In this document: in pieces, positions 63,506-64,000 of the stretch | How positions within the stretch are numbered: the stretch's first letter is position 1 | Layout of the letters: every line of letters starts with the position of its first letter | Assembly (NCBI RefSeq): GCF_014641695.1 | Contig: NZ_BMIF01000001.1 | Coordinates: 310,001-374,000 of the forward strand | DNA: 64,000 nt | Direction of reading: 5' to 3' | Origin: Nitratireductor aestuarii | Lineage (GTDB): Bacteria; Pseudomonadota; Alphaproteobacteria; Rhizobiales; Rhizobiaceae | The notes under the pieces: model-generated | Seen by the model: the letters and a program-made list of their open reading frames with translations, nothing else | What the model was told of the DNA's origin: nothing | Database searches by the model: none | Program-made: the position numbers and the translations under genes

Positions 63506-64000
63506 TCAAGCGCCGAAGCCTTCCAGCTGAAGCGCAGAGCCTGTTCACGACCCGCCGCAATCAGCGACCGGCGCAGGCCTTCCTCGCGGCGAAGTCGGCG
63601 GAAACAAGCCATCCACGCATCCGGATCTTCGGGATCTGAATAGAGAGCAGCCGGGCCACAGACTTCCGGCAAGCTCGTCCTGTCCGAAGTAACGACCGGG
63701 CAGCCCAGACTCATGGCTTCCAGCGGCGGCAGGCCGAAACCCTCTACGAAGGAGGGGAAGGCGAGACAGAGGCTGTTTTGAAGAAGGGCGGCGAGCGCAT
63801 CATCCGACAGCCGTCCAAGCGTCATGACATTGCTGGGCAGGGCGCGCTGACTGCTGTTCGCGAATACGCGCGGATCGCAGGAGCCGACTAGGGCGACGCG
63901 AAACCCTTCTTCCGCCAGTTGGTCGGCCATGCCAAGGATCAGGCCGACATTCTTGTGCGGGGCGTTGCTGCCCAGAAGCACGATCGTGTCCGGCCCGCAG
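63430..64000 (-). CDS. Family 4 glycosyltransferase (C-terminal part)
   Basis: The 5' end lies beyond the window; the frame stays open to base 64000 (CGPDTIVLLGSNAPHKN). About 190 residues are visible: the phosphate-binding LLGSNAPHKNVGLILGM, the second-domain Rossmann strands (FRVALVGS, NVMTLGRLSDD), and the donor motif FPSFVEGFGLPPLEAMSLGCPVVTS. The stop at 63430 gives a 76-bp tail-to-tail overlap with the plus-strand transferase. Confidence 0.9.
   Translation of the reverse strand, partial: CGPDTIVLLGSNAPHKNVGLILGMADQLAEEGFRVALVGSCDPRVFANSSQRALPSNVMTLGRLSDDALAALLQNSLCLAFPSFVEGFGLPPLEAMSLGCPVVTSDRTSLPEVCGPAALYSDPEDPDAWMACFRRLRREEGLRRSLIAAGREQALRFSWKASALDYLELMAAMDSASVMARPAVPAKVA

Noticed and set aside
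1-64000. CRISPR array, prophage, insertion sequence or integrative element
   Set aside because: No short regularly spaced repeats outside the GPR gene, no transposase, integrase or phage structural protein in any frame, and no att-like repeat of the tRNA 3' end beyond the tRNA duplication itself.

Overview
This is a chromosomal window from a GC-rich alphaproteobacterium of the Hyphomicrobiales (Rhizobiales), probably near Rhizobiaceae/Phyllobacteriaceae. The evidence is the ntrY-ntrX-trkA-dat-hfq-hflX-mazG order, a cckA gene, the giant polar-growth protein GPR/RgsE, ExoY/ExoF/ExoP-type polysaccharide genes and rhizobial palindromic intergenic repeats. No species is claimed. No insertion sequence, prophage or CRISPR array was seen.

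Layout. 1-7.8 kb: nitrogen two-component pair NtrY (5' end cut by the window) and NtrX, TrkA, a D-amino-acid transaminase, Hfq, HflX and MazG. 7.9-12.3 kb: a FliO-like membrane protein, the cell-cycle hybrid kinase CckA and MarC. 12.3-15.05 kb: an accessory cassette with its own palindromic promoter region, made of a 50-residue peptide gene, an Fe(II)/2-oxoglutarate oxygenase-like enzyme, an MFS transporter and a second 41-residue ORF coupled by ATGA overlap. This is my best candidate for an undescribed system. 15-22.8 kb: gyrA, a 46-residue membrane protein, then coaD, two cyclophilins, a secreted protein, queA and tgt. 23-26.1 kb: glpD-glpK.

26.2-33.1 kb is one gene of about 2300 codons, the growth pole ring protein, with 51-residue (153-bp) tandem repeats; an Hpt-domain gene diverges from it. 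33.7-40.2 kb: ferredoxin, two small membrane proteins, a DUF922 protein, folK, a secreted protein, the YcjF/YcjX pair and lipB. 40.4-40.8 kb: two identical tRNA-Leu(GAG) genes in a 288-bp-spaced duplication.

40.8-64 kb is mostly surface-polysaccharide biosynthesis. It includes a beta-lactamase-fold hydrolase, a methyltransferase that appears to start at CTG, a small membrane protein, an RmlC-like epimerase, two regulators (Crp/Fnr type, and LuxR type with a pseudo-receiver) and an AGE-family epimerase. A six-gene minus-strand operon (class III aminotransferase, NAD-dependent epimerase, DUF4910, sugar C-methyltransferase, glucose-1-phosphate cytidylyltransferase, PIG-L deacetylase) looks like it makes an unusual modified sugar. 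Next comes an export and polymerisation set: ExoP-like co-polymerase with a degenerate kinase domain, ExoY-like priming transferase, Wzy-like protein, ExoF-like export protein and three glycosyltransferases, the last running off the window end.

Starts were chosen from Shine-Dalgarno spacing, ATGA overlaps and family N-termini. All family assignments are from reading motifs; no database search was run.
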